From assembly GCA_034509425.1 (NCBI GenBank), contig JAVTVJ010000033.1:6755001-6819000 (forward strand): a DNA stretch of 64,000 nt, given 5' to 3'. The translations under genes were made by a program, and so were the position numbers. Numbering within the stretch: the first letter of the stretch is position 1; every line of letters starts with the position of its first letter. The notes under the pieces were generated by a model. That model ran no database searches and was not told the origin of the DNA. It was given only the letters and a program-made list of their open reading frames with translations. Shown here one piece after another: positions 51,721 through 64,000 of the stretch. The DNA is from Eopsaltria australis (lineage: Eukaryota; Chordata; Aves; Passeriformes; Petroicidae).

Positions 51721-54712
51721 CAGCAAGTGACCTGTCCCTCATCAGGAGTGGTTTTTCTTAATCTTATAATAGGCTAGGCCATTGTTCTTCTGAGTGCTGT
51801 TTGTGTGGCTGTATGTGTCATTATAACGGCACCAAGTTTATGTAGATCTGCCAGAGATGCTGCCTGAGACCAAGTCCCTTGGCACCCTGCTGTGAGTTAC
51901 CTGGAAGCATTCCCACAAGCAGCTCTGACAGTTTTATATTTATGTTGCGCAGTGCTTTGGTCTCCAGAAACCAGGGCCAGACTTCTGTCTCAGGGTTATG
52001 CATCACCTTCTCTAATGAGCTGGAAAACTCACCAGAATACGGCGCTCAGGAACTTAGTAGAAACAACCATACAACAGCCACTGAGGGAGAATTTTCACTT
52101 ATCACAGCTGCCAAAGGGGCTGTGTGCCAACAAGAGAGGAATGCAAGACTGCAGCAAGCCATTAGCAATACTCTTGTCAAAGAAATGTTGATAGCTTGCA
52201 CTGCTGCTTCACAAGTCTCAAACCAGATTTGACTTAAGTGACCTTTAGGTTTCCATTCACAAACAAAAAGGAATATTCAAATTTAAAGATGCTTTGAGCA
52301 TGAGTCTGGCTTTCAGTTGTCCTGAGGATCTTGCTGAAGACCTTGGCTGGGCTGGTTTACAGGCAGTGTGTGGCTGTAATTTTTTTTTTTTTTTGTACGC
52401 AGGTACCTATTTTCCCCTTCCCGTCAGGTCAGCCAGGCAGTCTGCAGCTGAGCTCCATGGAGATACAGAAAAAGGAGTAAAGCAGTTGCAGTTAAAAAGA
52501 GCACAAGTTGCTCCATTCTCTGATGGTGGGTGAGTGCAGGTTGCACTAACACAGTTTTTCATGCCAGCATCCCACTTTCCTTAATGACTGTCGTAACTTC
52601 AGCCTTCACTGCTGTCTTTCAGGCAGTTTTTAAAGCATGCAGAAGTACCACGCAGAACCTTCTCATTTCTCCATATTTGCAAGTTGAGCTTAGCTAAAAC
52701 AGATTTTTGTGCATGAAAGCGCTATGTGCATGCAGGATACAGTTGTCAGGGATGTGACAAAATCTGATTGGTCAGGACTCTTTCTTTCTTCTTTATTTTT
52801 TTAAAATCCTGTTACATGAAATCATGTTTCAAGTATTATTTCAGTGAATTCCAGAAATTAGAAAGACAGACAATCTTTTTTTTTTTTGGGGGGGGGTGGT
52901 GGTTTCCCTCATGTTCAGGAAATTATCCAATTATCAGCCTGTAAGAGTTATGATCCCTCCTTGAGTTGGGAAAATAGTACCAAGATCCTCTCTCAAGACT
53001 AAGAAAGCAAGAATGCTGCTCCTAGAAAATGATCCCATTTTTGAGGCAAGTGCATTTTCACTGACATTTCTCTCTCACCTTTGAGAAAACTCAGCTGAGT
53101 GCCTAAAATTAACAGTCATGAATGTGTGTAAGGATGTGTGCAATGAAAAATTTTATGGAAGTTAAATGACACAGGGAAAGTAAAGGCCATACAGCTAACT
53201 GAAATGAAAAGGCAATTGTCCATTAGATTCAGCTTCCATTAAGCAATCACAGTCCAGATATCCAAAGGCAGGACAGCCACAGGTATGGACTCATACAACT
53301 CAAGGGTTTTTAGGAGAAGGTGGGATGACATTCTGTATAGGTTAGACCATCTCCATCAGAGTTCCTTCCTGGCTGTGGTATGCACAGTGCGGACTACAGC
53401 CATAATTTCTAGTGTAGTGTGTATAGTATGCTCTGGATTACTTAACAAGAAATCAGTAAAAGTGAAATAACAAACAAAACCTAACCAAAGCATGCAGTCT
53501 CTGTCCTGAGGCTTGATCTAGGCACAAAAATGTAAACATTAATAAAAGGTTTCAAGATCACTTATTTCTGCTTGTTGTGGTGTTGCCAACAGTTCCTGTC
53601 ATTTGAAAATGCCTCAGCAGTGCCATTCAAGGACCTTCTTCATCCTGTTGTTCTCCTCAGGGAATTTATCTATCCCTAACCTTTAAAGAGTCTTATATTT
53701 TCCCACTTAATGTTTGGAAGAACAGAACAGCTTAAAAGATGCAGTTTAAAAAGAGTTTATCAGGGTAAAGCAAAATTTGTGATTTGTGAAATTAAATTCC
53801 TAATGCATCATACAAATGTGTTATGTTAAATGGTTATCTGGGCAGGTTTGTATATGGCGTTACCAACATAAATATAAGCTGAGAGCCAGATTAAAAAATG
53901 CATTGAATTTTCATTAAAGCAATGGCCACTATGTGCCTAAGTTAATCTTAAGTGTAAATTACTCTTCAGGTACCTTTTTTTCAGCTGAAATTTATCTAAT
54001 TTAAGGCACTCAGAGCTTGCCTCTTCACATCTTTTAATATCCTGAGTGAGAATCAACTGTGTGGGTTTCCATCACCTTGATTACCCTCGCCATCAGCAGG
54101 AAAACTGTGCTGCAAGTAATAATAGCAATAATAAGATCATTTCCTTTTTTTTTTTTTTTATTCCAGGCAGAACACTGTCAGTTTGCAGAGAAGTGTAATT
54201 ATTGCCAATAAGAAGATTAAAGGCTGTTTAGACTACCATAATTTGTGGTCTGTGGAGAACCTGAAAGCAAAATATTTTACCAGTAATACCTGCATTATCG
54301 TGATACCAGTAACTTGTTTTCCTGAAATGGTTGTATCTGTCCGTACCTATGGGCTGTAAATACATATAAATCTCACAAAGGAGAACAGGTATCAGGCTCA
54401 TAAGTAACAATGTCTGCTTTCAGTTTAAAAATGTCTGATCTAAGAAGCTGAAGCTTGAAAAAATAATTGAGAAGATCTGAGCCCTACAATGCCTCCTAAA
54501 ACGAAATCTTTAGACAGCTGCTCTGTAAAAGCAAAATGGTGGGTCTGAAAATGAACTAAAAAATTGTGTCTGAGTTACCAACCTTCTGTTTGTTGAAAAT
54601 TATTCTCTAAGCAAGGGTTATTTGTTAGGATCATGAGTTGCATTCAGACATTACCCAGGGGTAAGCAGAATGAAGCCTTGAAGGTTTGCAATGCTTCTAA
54701 GAACCAGAGTAG

Positions 54713-54915
54713 AATCATAGAATGATGCAACTTTTTAGGTTGGATAAGGCCTTTGTTACCATAGCACTGCCCAATCCACCACTACACTATGTTGCTCAGT
54801 GCCACATCTACACATCTTTTAGATACCTGCAGGGATGGTGGCTCAACCACTTCCAAGGACAGCCTGTCCCTGTGCTTGACAAGCCTTTCAGTGAAGAAAT
54901 CTTTCCATCTGAAGG
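54713..54915 (-). mobile_element. CR1 LINE 3' end, about 200 bp
   Basis: It begins tagaatcatagaatgatgca and runs through ggttggataaggcctttgtt, gcagggatggtggctcaacc, cctgtccctgtgcttgacaa and cagtgaagaaatctttcc. Minus orientation, moderately diverged. Confidence 0.9.
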
Positions 54916-55037
54916 AAAATATCTTTTAACTGCTTTTATTTTTAATTTTGTTTTAATCTATAAAAAATTTGATTAATTTAGGGTTGAATATAATTTGACT
55001 TATGGATTTATAAGAACCTCAGAAACCTCAAAAACTA

Positions 55038-55110
55038 AAAAAAAAACAAACAAACAAAAAAAAAAAACCAACAAAAAAACCCCACAAAACTAATCAAACC
55101 AAAACAAAGA
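55038..55110. repeat. A-rich low-complexity stretch
   Basis: Runs of A with interspersed C (caaacaaacaaa and similar) over about 70 bases. No retroposon body is recognisable immediately upstream. Confidence 0.85.
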
Positions 55111-57440
55111 ACCCCAATTCAAACTTGAACCTCTGGAACAGAAAACCTCCAGGCACCAACACAGGCTGGGGACCAACAGCTGAAAAACAGCTTTCCAGAG
55201 AAAAATGTGATGGCTTTAGTGAACAAGATGACCAGAAGCCAACAGTAAACCCCTGTGTCAAAGAAGGCCAGTTCTAACAGCTGCTGTCCCATTTCTTTGA
55301 TTAACTTCTGTTCTGGACTTGCTCTTCAATGTCTTTAAATCAGGATAGTACCATCTGATTACAAACCTGGGTGATTACAGTGAAGGCATACTATCCAGGC
55401 TTTTTCCTCCCTTTTCTTTTGAATGCTGAAGACTTTCACACACCAGTTACTTGTGTGAAATTCTGACATTTCCATGAGCTGATCAGAATATGCATAAGAA
55501 GACTCAGAAGATTTACTTCCCTTTACAAAAGTTTAAGTGACACAGACACATTGGGGTGTTTTACTAGGAAACAGAAAAGAATACCTGAAGAAGTAGTTCT
55601 TTGCTCATACTCTGAAGATAGCAATAATTACTCTCTGTTTGAAAATAATCAGATGAATTCTTGCTGTTGTTGGCTGAAGCCAGTTGTTGATTATCTACAT
55701 TTTCTTCTTTTTTCGGTTATTCTTTCTACATATTTAAAAATTCTTTCCCATCCAAAGGGAAGTCTGCATTCCAGCTGAGTTTGAGTCTCCTAGAGGGAAA
55801 CTTTTTTTTCTTATTGCTGGTTTTTAGTCATCCCCTGCTGATATCCTGTGGTCCAGTCAAAACAGAATGAATTTGCAAGAGGCTTTCAGCAGCAAAAAAA
55901 GTCTCTGAAGCTTTGCTGTAAGATAATACGTGCAATGTACTGGAAAACAATTGAGCTCACAGTGCTGGAATATAAAATTGTAGTAACAGCCACTAATCAG
56001 TTCGACACACCAAGTCCAGTATTAATTTGAAACAATTTCATGTAGTTCTTGGGCACTGTCAAAATGGGAAGCGGATGTAATAAAGACACTAACAAAATTA
56101 ACTTATGAAATTGTATTGAGTGAAGCAAATAATCACATAGAAGTTTTAACTGAGTGATAAATACAAGGTCAGATTTCATCTCACAGTGCTGAAAACCTTG
56201 TCTGTTTTGTCTGAGAGCATTATGACATGCCTAAGAGCAGCCAGGCATGATGCCTAAGAGCATCCAAAATGACTTAGTATCCAAATGAAGAACTTAAAAA
56301 AAAAAACCCCAAACGTTTCCTAATTAATTCAGCTCACTAGATTGCCTGTGGACTCTCAGTGCTGATGTGAGGAATTGGCAGATTCATGCACAGAGACAGA
56401 TTCTTCTAGAAGCCACCAAAATGGAATCTGAAGATGGTCTGCAAATACAGTGTTGTCACAGTGTTGGGATCCTGTGGGAATCATCATGTACATCAGAAGA
56501 GCACAGAAGACAACCTAGATTCTGTCTGGAAGGCTAATCTGAACATTCAGTGTTTTAAAATCAGTCTAATTAAATTAATGAATCCAATTTAATGGACACA
56601 TTTTTCCTTTTTTTTCTTTTTTTTAGTATATAAATAAGGCACTTCTCATACTTTAAAAAAATATTTTTGTGAAGAAAATGAGACATACAATCATTGTTGT
56701 GCTGAAATAATTATTAAAATATTAAGATTTTTGTGATTTATGGCCAATTCAGACAATTATCCTGTTGCACTAAACATGAAATTTAAATTGTTTTATACAA
56801 CCCAAGAATTTGGAATGCACAAATGCTTTGCAAATATTAATTAGTTATCCAGATATTTTTCTATGCCTGTTACACTGTGAACATGAATGTGCAGAGCCCA
56901 GCATGTACAAGGTATTAGACAAAAGGCGTGGGCCAAATTCAGACCAGTGAAGCTCAGCCAGATTGTTGCGTATGATTCAGTTTTACTGTCTAATACTTAA
57001 AACAAATCATGTAACAATGCTACTCATTGTTTACAGATCTTCCTTTACAAAGTTGAAATTGCTCTTTTCTCTATGAATGTTGTGTTATCACAGCTCAGTG
57101 TTACTGAGAACAAAGCTGATCTCTTGCTAAGGAACACTGCTGTGGAGGAATGCAAGAAATGCAGGGGTTCTGCTAATCTGAAATACAGCCTCATCTGTTA
57201 TCCAAGCCTGGTGTCAGTCACCTGAGAAGCAGGATCTTGAGCTAATTTACTCTTTTTGCACTTCTGAATTAATCTGGAATACAGGTATTTTGCTGGTGTC
57301 ACACCTGGTCACAAGGCTGGAGATTGAACACTATCATGTATCATGTAATTCCTTATTACCCTATTTTTCTCCTGACCCATTCTTGATTTTGGGACTGCAA
57401 TAGTCCCTGAAAATGTTGCATAACCCAGCAAAGAAATTTT

Positions 57441-57478
57441 TGTATCTTTTTTTGTATCTTTTTTTGTATCTTTTTTTT
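57441..57478. repeat. T-rich tandem repeat, three copies of a 12-bp unit
   Basis: tgtatctttttt begins at 57441, 57453 and 57465. Confidence 0.9.
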
Positions 57479-60400
57479 CTATGGTGATCTGACATGAACA
57501 ACCAACTCTGAATTATTCTCTGAGTTATTCAAGAACAGCTTCATTTATCTGAGATTTAATTGATGGAAACCACAATTTTCAAACAGTGCTTAACAGCATG
57601 GAGCTTCCCAAGGTGCTGTGTAATATGTAATGATTTTTGCCATGAAAGTGATTTCTCTTGATGTTGCTTTCTATAAATATTGCTTGATCTAATGGAACTT
57701 ATTTTAGAGACCTACTGAAACAAATCAATTACTTCTTGAAACTTTTCCCACTATCATCTAGCATTCTAAACCCATATATTTTAGTTTCTAAAATAGATAA
57801 TTTTATATAGTGCTCCACTAGGTTTTGAAGATTTCTGGAGTAACTATAGGAGAATTTCCCTTTATAAAACAAATGATTTTTACTCTCTGATGAGGCCTTG
57901 TTCTGCTAAAAGAGTAAATTTTATGATAAGAGCTTCCATTAGGAAACAAATCTCAAGTAACTTTGAAATATGTGAATTAAATTTGCTCTTCATTCACAAA
58001 ACCTAACTTGTAAAATATGTACTTTTAATAAGATCACAGCTCTTAATATTAATATTTAAATGCTCCTGAGCCTGAAGGCTTGTTTAATTTCATTTTTTTA
58101 AATATAATGGTGAAATAGAGTATCAAAGAACACAGTCCAGGAACATCAGTCTTCTTAGAGGTGAAACACTCAGCAGCGCTCACCCCTAAAACCTAACCGA
58201 GATCTAGAAACTTGGGACAACAATCATTTCATCCAGCTTTGCAGCCTCTTTTGGTATTCCTTGTTCCCCATGTGTACTTTATGGGAAGCACAGGCACATG
58301 TGAAAGGGTTCAGATGCCTAGAGCACAAACAACTTTTTTAAACTTCACTTTCTTATGACCGTTCTTCTTGGGTCTCCTACACCTTTGTGTTTAGTCAAGG
58401 GTGGATCTCCCAGTATCCAGCTCACACCTTTCTGTGCTCCTCATACCTAATTGTATAACTAGTTAAATTTTTTTACTTCTCAAAACAGGAGATAAAACAC
58501 TGCCTTTTATAATTACAGAATTGGTGAAGCTGAAATCTGGAACCTACGTGCCATTTAAGTGGTTGATTCCAGTGATGTGAGCAGTGCTAAAGGAAAGACA
58601 CAAACAATTGTAATTAATTTAGAACAAGGCACTGAGTTAAATTTCTTTGAAATTGTATTTCTTGTTAAAAGTCAGCCTGAGCCTGTAATAAGAGGAGATG
58701 GCAAAATAATTTTAAATGCATTTATTTTTAATACTAGAGGGATACCATAAGAGAGATTGTCAAACAAAAAGCATTTTATATGGCAGCAGTTGAATGAGGA
58801 AAAGCAATAAGATTAATATTGTCATTTCTCACAGGTGACTTGTTATATTTTTTCAGAGAGTTATTAGGGCCTCTGAATTCTTAATGGGGAATTGTGTATT
58901 CATAACCTTTTCTCAAGGGGTACCTCAGACTACCAAATATCTTACTCCTCCGATTTTCTTCTGGGTCTTGGCTCCCTGATGATCTATACTGCACACACTG
59001 GTTCAGGGTAAGCACTCCTTTGGACTGAAACATTTATTTCCCCACAAAAATAAAGTCTAGGTGCAATTCTGGGGATAATTCAGTCCAAAAAGTGTTCTCC
59101 AAAGATTATGTGACCCTACACAAGCTAATAACTCCTGCATTGCATTCTTGCAAACCACTCTCAGTGGGCTTTGCAGCCTCAAGCAGCCTTACATGTCTCT
59201 CCAAAACAGGTAATACATTCTTTCTGTTTTATGCTATAAAAATATTGATCTCGATAGGCTGAAACAATTTTTGCAATTTTTACTAGAATATACAAGCTGT
59301 TAAAAACCAACTATGTTTCTCAGCAACCAGGGCACCATGTAGGTCCTTGAGGCAGAAGCCCAGGGTGAGTTTGGATGCAGCCAGCTTGATCAGGCAGGAG
59401 AGGTCCCAGTGTGGGCAGGAGACATCCTGCACCTCATAATGTACAGTTGTCCCTGTAGGAAATGCATTCAGCAATGCAGGTGCAGCCAAACAGACTAAGC
59501 TTTAGCAATTATTCAGGCAGCTGATGGCAAACTCACAATTTTGTTTTTGGCAACAAACTACCAGCAGAAGAACTTCACCTCCACCGCTCTACACTAAAAA
59601 TATATGTGTACTTTGGTCCCACAGAGCCTGTTTCATAGGTTTGTGCCTTGAGGTATATCCACACACTTAAATGTGTATCATTCCACAAAAAGTATTTGTC
59701 TTTGGCATACACTTCTGCACTAATATTACTTTTCTAATGCAAATGGCTCCATTGGGTCTCAGTGATTAGTTGTGTACTCAGGTGATTTTTGTGCTGAGTC
59801 CCAAACTGTGTTCAGAGTAAAAATGGTATAGGTTTGTTCCACCATGACCTCTACATAAAAACATCTGCAGTCAAGTGACTTTAAAGTCATAATACTTACC
59901 TATAATAAAATGGATGCTTTTTTGATCTGGGGAAGCAGTGTCCAGTTAAACTACATTTTGTTATATCCATCCCCAGCTTTCATTCATATGCCAAAGGTCT
60001 ACTGCTCCTGCAACCCTTGAAATTTATTAAAATTTTGCTGCTGTTAGCAATGTGCTGAATCAGGGTGGGATTTTCTTTAATATAAATGTGCAAACCTAAG
60101 ATGAACAGTTCAACACAGCTTTTCAGCTCTGCAAACTTGGCTATGCTTTAGAGAAGGTGAGTTCATTCATGAGAGCTGTTCTCACAGTTTTGAGCAGCAC
60201 ATATAATCTTTCCTTATATAATTATCCTTTTTTCTTCAATCCCTAGCACTTTATTAAAGCTACTAGGCATACACACTATTTTATGTTATTTCCTAACAAA
60301 GTAAAATTCTGTGTATAATTTAATTAAAGGTAAAGATTTAAGTAAGTAATTAGGTTTACTGATTTCTAGCAGGCTTAAGTATGTATTTCAATCAGCATAT

Positions 60401-63031
60401 AGGTAAGTGTTCTGCTAAGTCATAATTCTTGTTTGATTTTTAATAATTGGATTATCTGCCGTGTATTAGGGCACTAACTCACCCATGCTCAGCTCTACTT
60501 TTGGATGTCTTCTTCATCTTATCCCTCTGATATTTGTTCTCTATTTGTCTTTCTCATTATTTAGAAACTGCTTCTTTGTTTATTTTTAGAAAACAATCCT
60601 TTTTGTTTTAGAGATTGCCCATCTAAGCAGTCTTTTTATCACTTGCTGAACATCAAAGTTCAGTGACTGTAATTACTGAGGAAGATGCTTCAAATCTAAG
60701 GAGAATTGACGTGGTTTTATTTTACAATTAAGGTGTTCGGCAGAAATATTATTTTCTAAACATCCTCAGTCTGATGATGCCTTTTTGCTGCTGCAGTCAA
60801 GATAAAACATGAAACATAAACATAAAATGTATCTCCTCACCTCTTTTCAAATCCAATCTTAGAAAGAAAACTTCCAGCAAAGATCTTCTAAAGATACTTC
60901 ATAGAAATCTGTAATGCAATTGCAGACACACCCCTCCAGCCCTTGAAATTTCATAACCAAGGACTGTAACAACAACCCTTAAGAGAGGAGTGGAAGCTTT
61001 CATTTCCTATTTAGCTTTCATTTGTCCCTTTTGGGGAATGTAAGACAATATTCAGAGCCTATCATCGCTGTTCTTCATTTCATTGCATTTTATTGCAAAT
61101 TTGTGTCTGCAAAGAAGGCAGCAAAGAGACTCTGAGCCTGCCATCAAGGATACATAGGAATACTTCACAAATATATTCTAATATTATAATAGAAGCAAAA
61201 GAGACAATTAGACAGTATCTGATGATCACAGAGACACACCAAGGTGAAGGACAAGCTTTAGGATTAAAGCTTTAGGAAGATCCAGGGTAGCAACTAAGCT
61301 GAGAAGATGATGTCTGTCATTACTTGAGGCAGACCTGGTATCATCATTCTATATTGAGTCCTTTAGCTCAGAACTCTGTGGCCAGAAGGGTAAAGGGTTT
61401 GCCTTCTGCTAGTCATGACACAACCATGTTCCCTCTGCTAAAGCCTGGGCATTATGTGGCAAGAGGCTTTCAGAGTGCTCAGCAGGGAGAGGCAGAGATG
61501 GATGTGCACACATAGCCCCTTCTCCCATTATCACACAGTACTCATTTCCACAGGCTACTGGTCTGATTAACTACTGATGCCAGTTTCCAATTGTTGGTAT
61601 AATAGAACTGTTAATTTTATAAATGCCTCAACACTCGACACATGACCTAATACTTGTGAGAATAAGAATTCCCTGAATACAACATAAACTGGGACTAAGA
61701 AGATAAAAGAATATCTTACACCAATGGCCCATTACAACCCCCCTCTGCTTTTAGGGGTTATTTAGATGCCATTTGTATTGCAGTCACATGCAAAGGGCCC
61801 CCACTGCAATATACTGAATCATAAAATAAATGGCAGTATTTTCTTTAGCACTGTTAAGATAGGAGGCATATGCTTGTGACTATTGCACAAATCGTACAGT
61901 GGCAAACATTTTCTAATGAAAATCTGAGAAACCAATGGGCTGAACCTCTCAAACAGCAGGTATGTTATATATATTATACATGCTATAGGTTTGACCCTGG
62001 CTCTCTGAGCTGTAGATTTATGGTTGCCTGGGATAGACTAAATTCCCTTTAAGGTTGCTTTATCATATTTCATTTTAAAAACAAAACAAAAAAACCCAAA
62101 CAAGGCAATTTGCTTTCCTTTGAATTTTAGCTCTTTCTTATATCCAAAGGGAAAAGAAATACATATAAGAAACTCACAATATAAAGGGTAGAGAGTCTAG
62201 GATGTACAACATAAGAGGATATGTACAAATACTAAACAGTTAACCTTCCTTGTCTTATTATGCATTGTGTGTGATGTGTGTACATGGCTATACATATATA
62301 TCCTTTCCTTTTCCTGTTTACCTCTCATTATCACTGACTCTTCCCAAAGTATATCTTCTTACATCAGGCTGGTAGGCAGTACCTTGGCTTTCATCTTTAT
62401 ATAACCACTCTCCCCCTCAGTTTTCAACACAGCAGCCTGTTTCTTCCTCTCAGCCTCCATATGGCAATCACCCCCTCTTTGCCATACAGCTATGCAGTCC
62501 CTCAGTTCTCAGCACATACACATATCTAAATTATCATAAACTCAGGAATATACCTTCTCCTTTTGTTCTGCTGGATTCTACTTGTGGGAAAACATGCTAG
62601 GACTCCTTATGTACCTAAGGGAAAGTATTTTAACCTATAGTATCTTGCAACAAAACCAATCATTTACATGATTCATTAAGAGTATCATCTAATAAACACG
62701 CTTTACTTAGGTTTGGTAGACACTCCTTGTTTTTAGTTGGCACACCGTGAAATATAGGCAGGGCTGACCCAACATGAGCGAAAATTAGTGCTCTTTAAAT
62801 CCTGTACTCAAAATTTTCATTTTAACTTGCGTCTCTGAGAGCATATGATAGACACACAAAAGAGCACACATTCCTACTGATTAGACCAGTGGCTTTTTAC
62901 AGGCATATTATCATCAAGAGCAGTTATAATACTATAACTTGCAGCATATGTTTTAATGCTATCTTTACTTTGTTTCCTCTTTTTTCTTCACCCAGCTTTG
63001 TTCTTGTTTTATCCTTTCTCACCCCAAAGAT

Positions 63032-63394
63032 TTGTGTCTCGTCTCTAGCTCGAGAATGAAAAAGTATGAACACCAAAAACTCTGCAGGGAGTTCAGGAAA
63101 ATCGCTATTACAACATTTCTCTCCGCAGTTTTCATGGCTTCTTACACAGACAGAATGACAGAAAAGGTGCAGAATCTAGGGCAATTCTTCCAGCTTTGCA
63201 ATTTGTGGCCATGGGGAAACCGAAGGACTCACTGTGTGTGCCCAGCAACAATAAAGCAATCCCTGTTTAATGAGAAAGGAGGAAAAAGCGTTTTTCAAAC
63301 CAGATATTCAAGGATTCATCTTAATATGGAGTTCAGCCTTAGTTTGTATAGGGTCACTTCAGCCCCCTCTCAAAATAAAGCTATCAACTTCTAA
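63032..63394 (+). other. Orphan 120-codon open frame, coding status doubtful
   Basis: Starts MCLVSSSRMKKYEHQKLCRE and ends SQNKAINF. It is preceded by a pyrimidine-rich stretch with a possible acceptor (CACCCCAAAG). No family recognised, no signal peptide, one weak hydrophobic patch (ITTFLSAVFMA). AATAAA occurs inside it (63250) and near its end (63374). It could be part of an unrecognised LTR or a chance frame. Confidence 0.15.
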
Positions 63395-64000
63395 CAATAT
63401 TATTTTTGTCTCCTAAGCCTGACAAAAGCACAGATTTTTCTATAGGTACATTTTCCAAAACTATTCACACAACTGAAAAGTAATTATGCTTCCGATTTTT
63501 TCTTTCTTTCTAATCCACCTTTGCCCTTTGCTTCTTTTTCCCTGTTGCTCCCTATTTTTGTTTGCCAATGGAAAGGGAGAAAACAGAAAGCAACATAAGT
63601 AATCCTGGCTTCAGATACCCACTTTCTGCTGGACTATTTCTGTATCCAGCATCATCAGGGATTAGGTAAGAGATGGGATCCCTGGAAACCACAGCCCAGG
63701 AATTACATGTTTGATTAACTAGTAAGTAGGCAGTATGGCTATGCTCCTGCATGCTGTCTGTGTGCAAATGTAACGTAACTTAAGGGAGCCGGAGGGGAGT
63801 GTTGACTATTCGGTAGTCCTACTTTCATTCTGGAATATGAAATAGCATAGGAAGACAATTTTCCTACTGAGATTATGGATGTTTGGGGAATATGCTAAGG
63901 TGCCCAAGGAACATGCAGGGATTGGATAAATGGAGGTGTCGGACAGATATTTGCTGAGACAGAGATTTTCTGTACTGGTTTAGCAAAAGATATGAAAATC

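Larger units (their letters stand above)
38571..64000. other. 25-kb downstream intergenic region without a supported gene
   Basis: I searched both strands by eye for spliced exons of the next genes expected from human synteny (SOHLH2, DCLK1) and recognised none. Contents: CR1 copies at 51280-51720 and 54713-54915, simple repeats, a more GC-rich patch at 43380-43640 without CpG enrichment, and AT-rich stretches (for example 42840-42910 and 57600-58130) that might be conserved non-coding DNA. Orphan frames at 43469-43927, 51076-51462 (partly CR1), 51879-52232 and 63032-63394 have no recognisable family. Confidence 0.65.

Noticed and set aside
62640..62690. Small inverted repeat aatcat-ttac-atgatt
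   Set aside because: A six-base stem in AT-rich DNA is expected by chance and has no neighbouring terminator or RNA structure.

Overview
This is a vertebrate nuclear DNA window and almost certainly from a bird. It holds many CR1 LINE fragments in both orientations. Some keep the typical 3' end, either the 'atagaatggtttgggttggaa'-like motif on the minus strand or the repeated ATTCTATG-type tail on the plus strand. A degenerate retroviral LTR at about 10.78-11.34 kb is of a type I recall as common in songbird and other neoavian genomes, so a passerine-like source is my inference. Genes are split into short exons with GT/AG introns, the base composition is AT-rich, and there is one strong CpG island. 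Nothing looks bacterial: the many 60-150 codon open frames are chance frames, repeats, or exons read through into introns.

Layout. (1) 1-4.8 kb: the last four coding exons and 3'UTR of SPART (spartin, SPG20), plus strand. The exons join in frame and give 210 residues covering much of the senescence domain and the C-terminus. (2) 4.8-10 kb: the SPART-CCDC169 intergenic region, with one clear CR1 copy and a 10-bp tandem repeat. (3) 10.05-10.76 kb: a CpG island carrying the first exon of CCDC169. (4) 10.38-37.56 kb: the whole CCDC169 gene, plus strand, eight coding exons over 27 kb. All splice phases agree, and it encodes a 214-residue coiled-coil protein. Introns 1, 4, 6 and 7 are long and hold the LTR, several CR1 copies, a strong CTCF-like motif and simple repeats. 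(5) 37.56-38.57 kb: CCDC169 3'UTR with a polyadenylation signal. (6) 38.6-64 kb: about 25 kb in which I can support no gene, only two CR1 copies, simple repeats and a few orphan frames.

The order SPART then CCDC169 in tandem matches human 13q13.3 (read on its minus strand). There the next genes are SOHLH2 and then DCLK1, and CCDC169-SOHLH2 readthrough transcripts are known. I find no SOHLH2 bHLH exon downstream here. No clearly new biological system is visible. The points most worth checking are the missing SOHLH2, a second possible start with a perfect YY1 motif in the CpG island beside the LTR, a CTCF-like site in intron 4, and a splice-acceptor-flanked frame at 46.78 kb that would encode a membrane-anchor tail.
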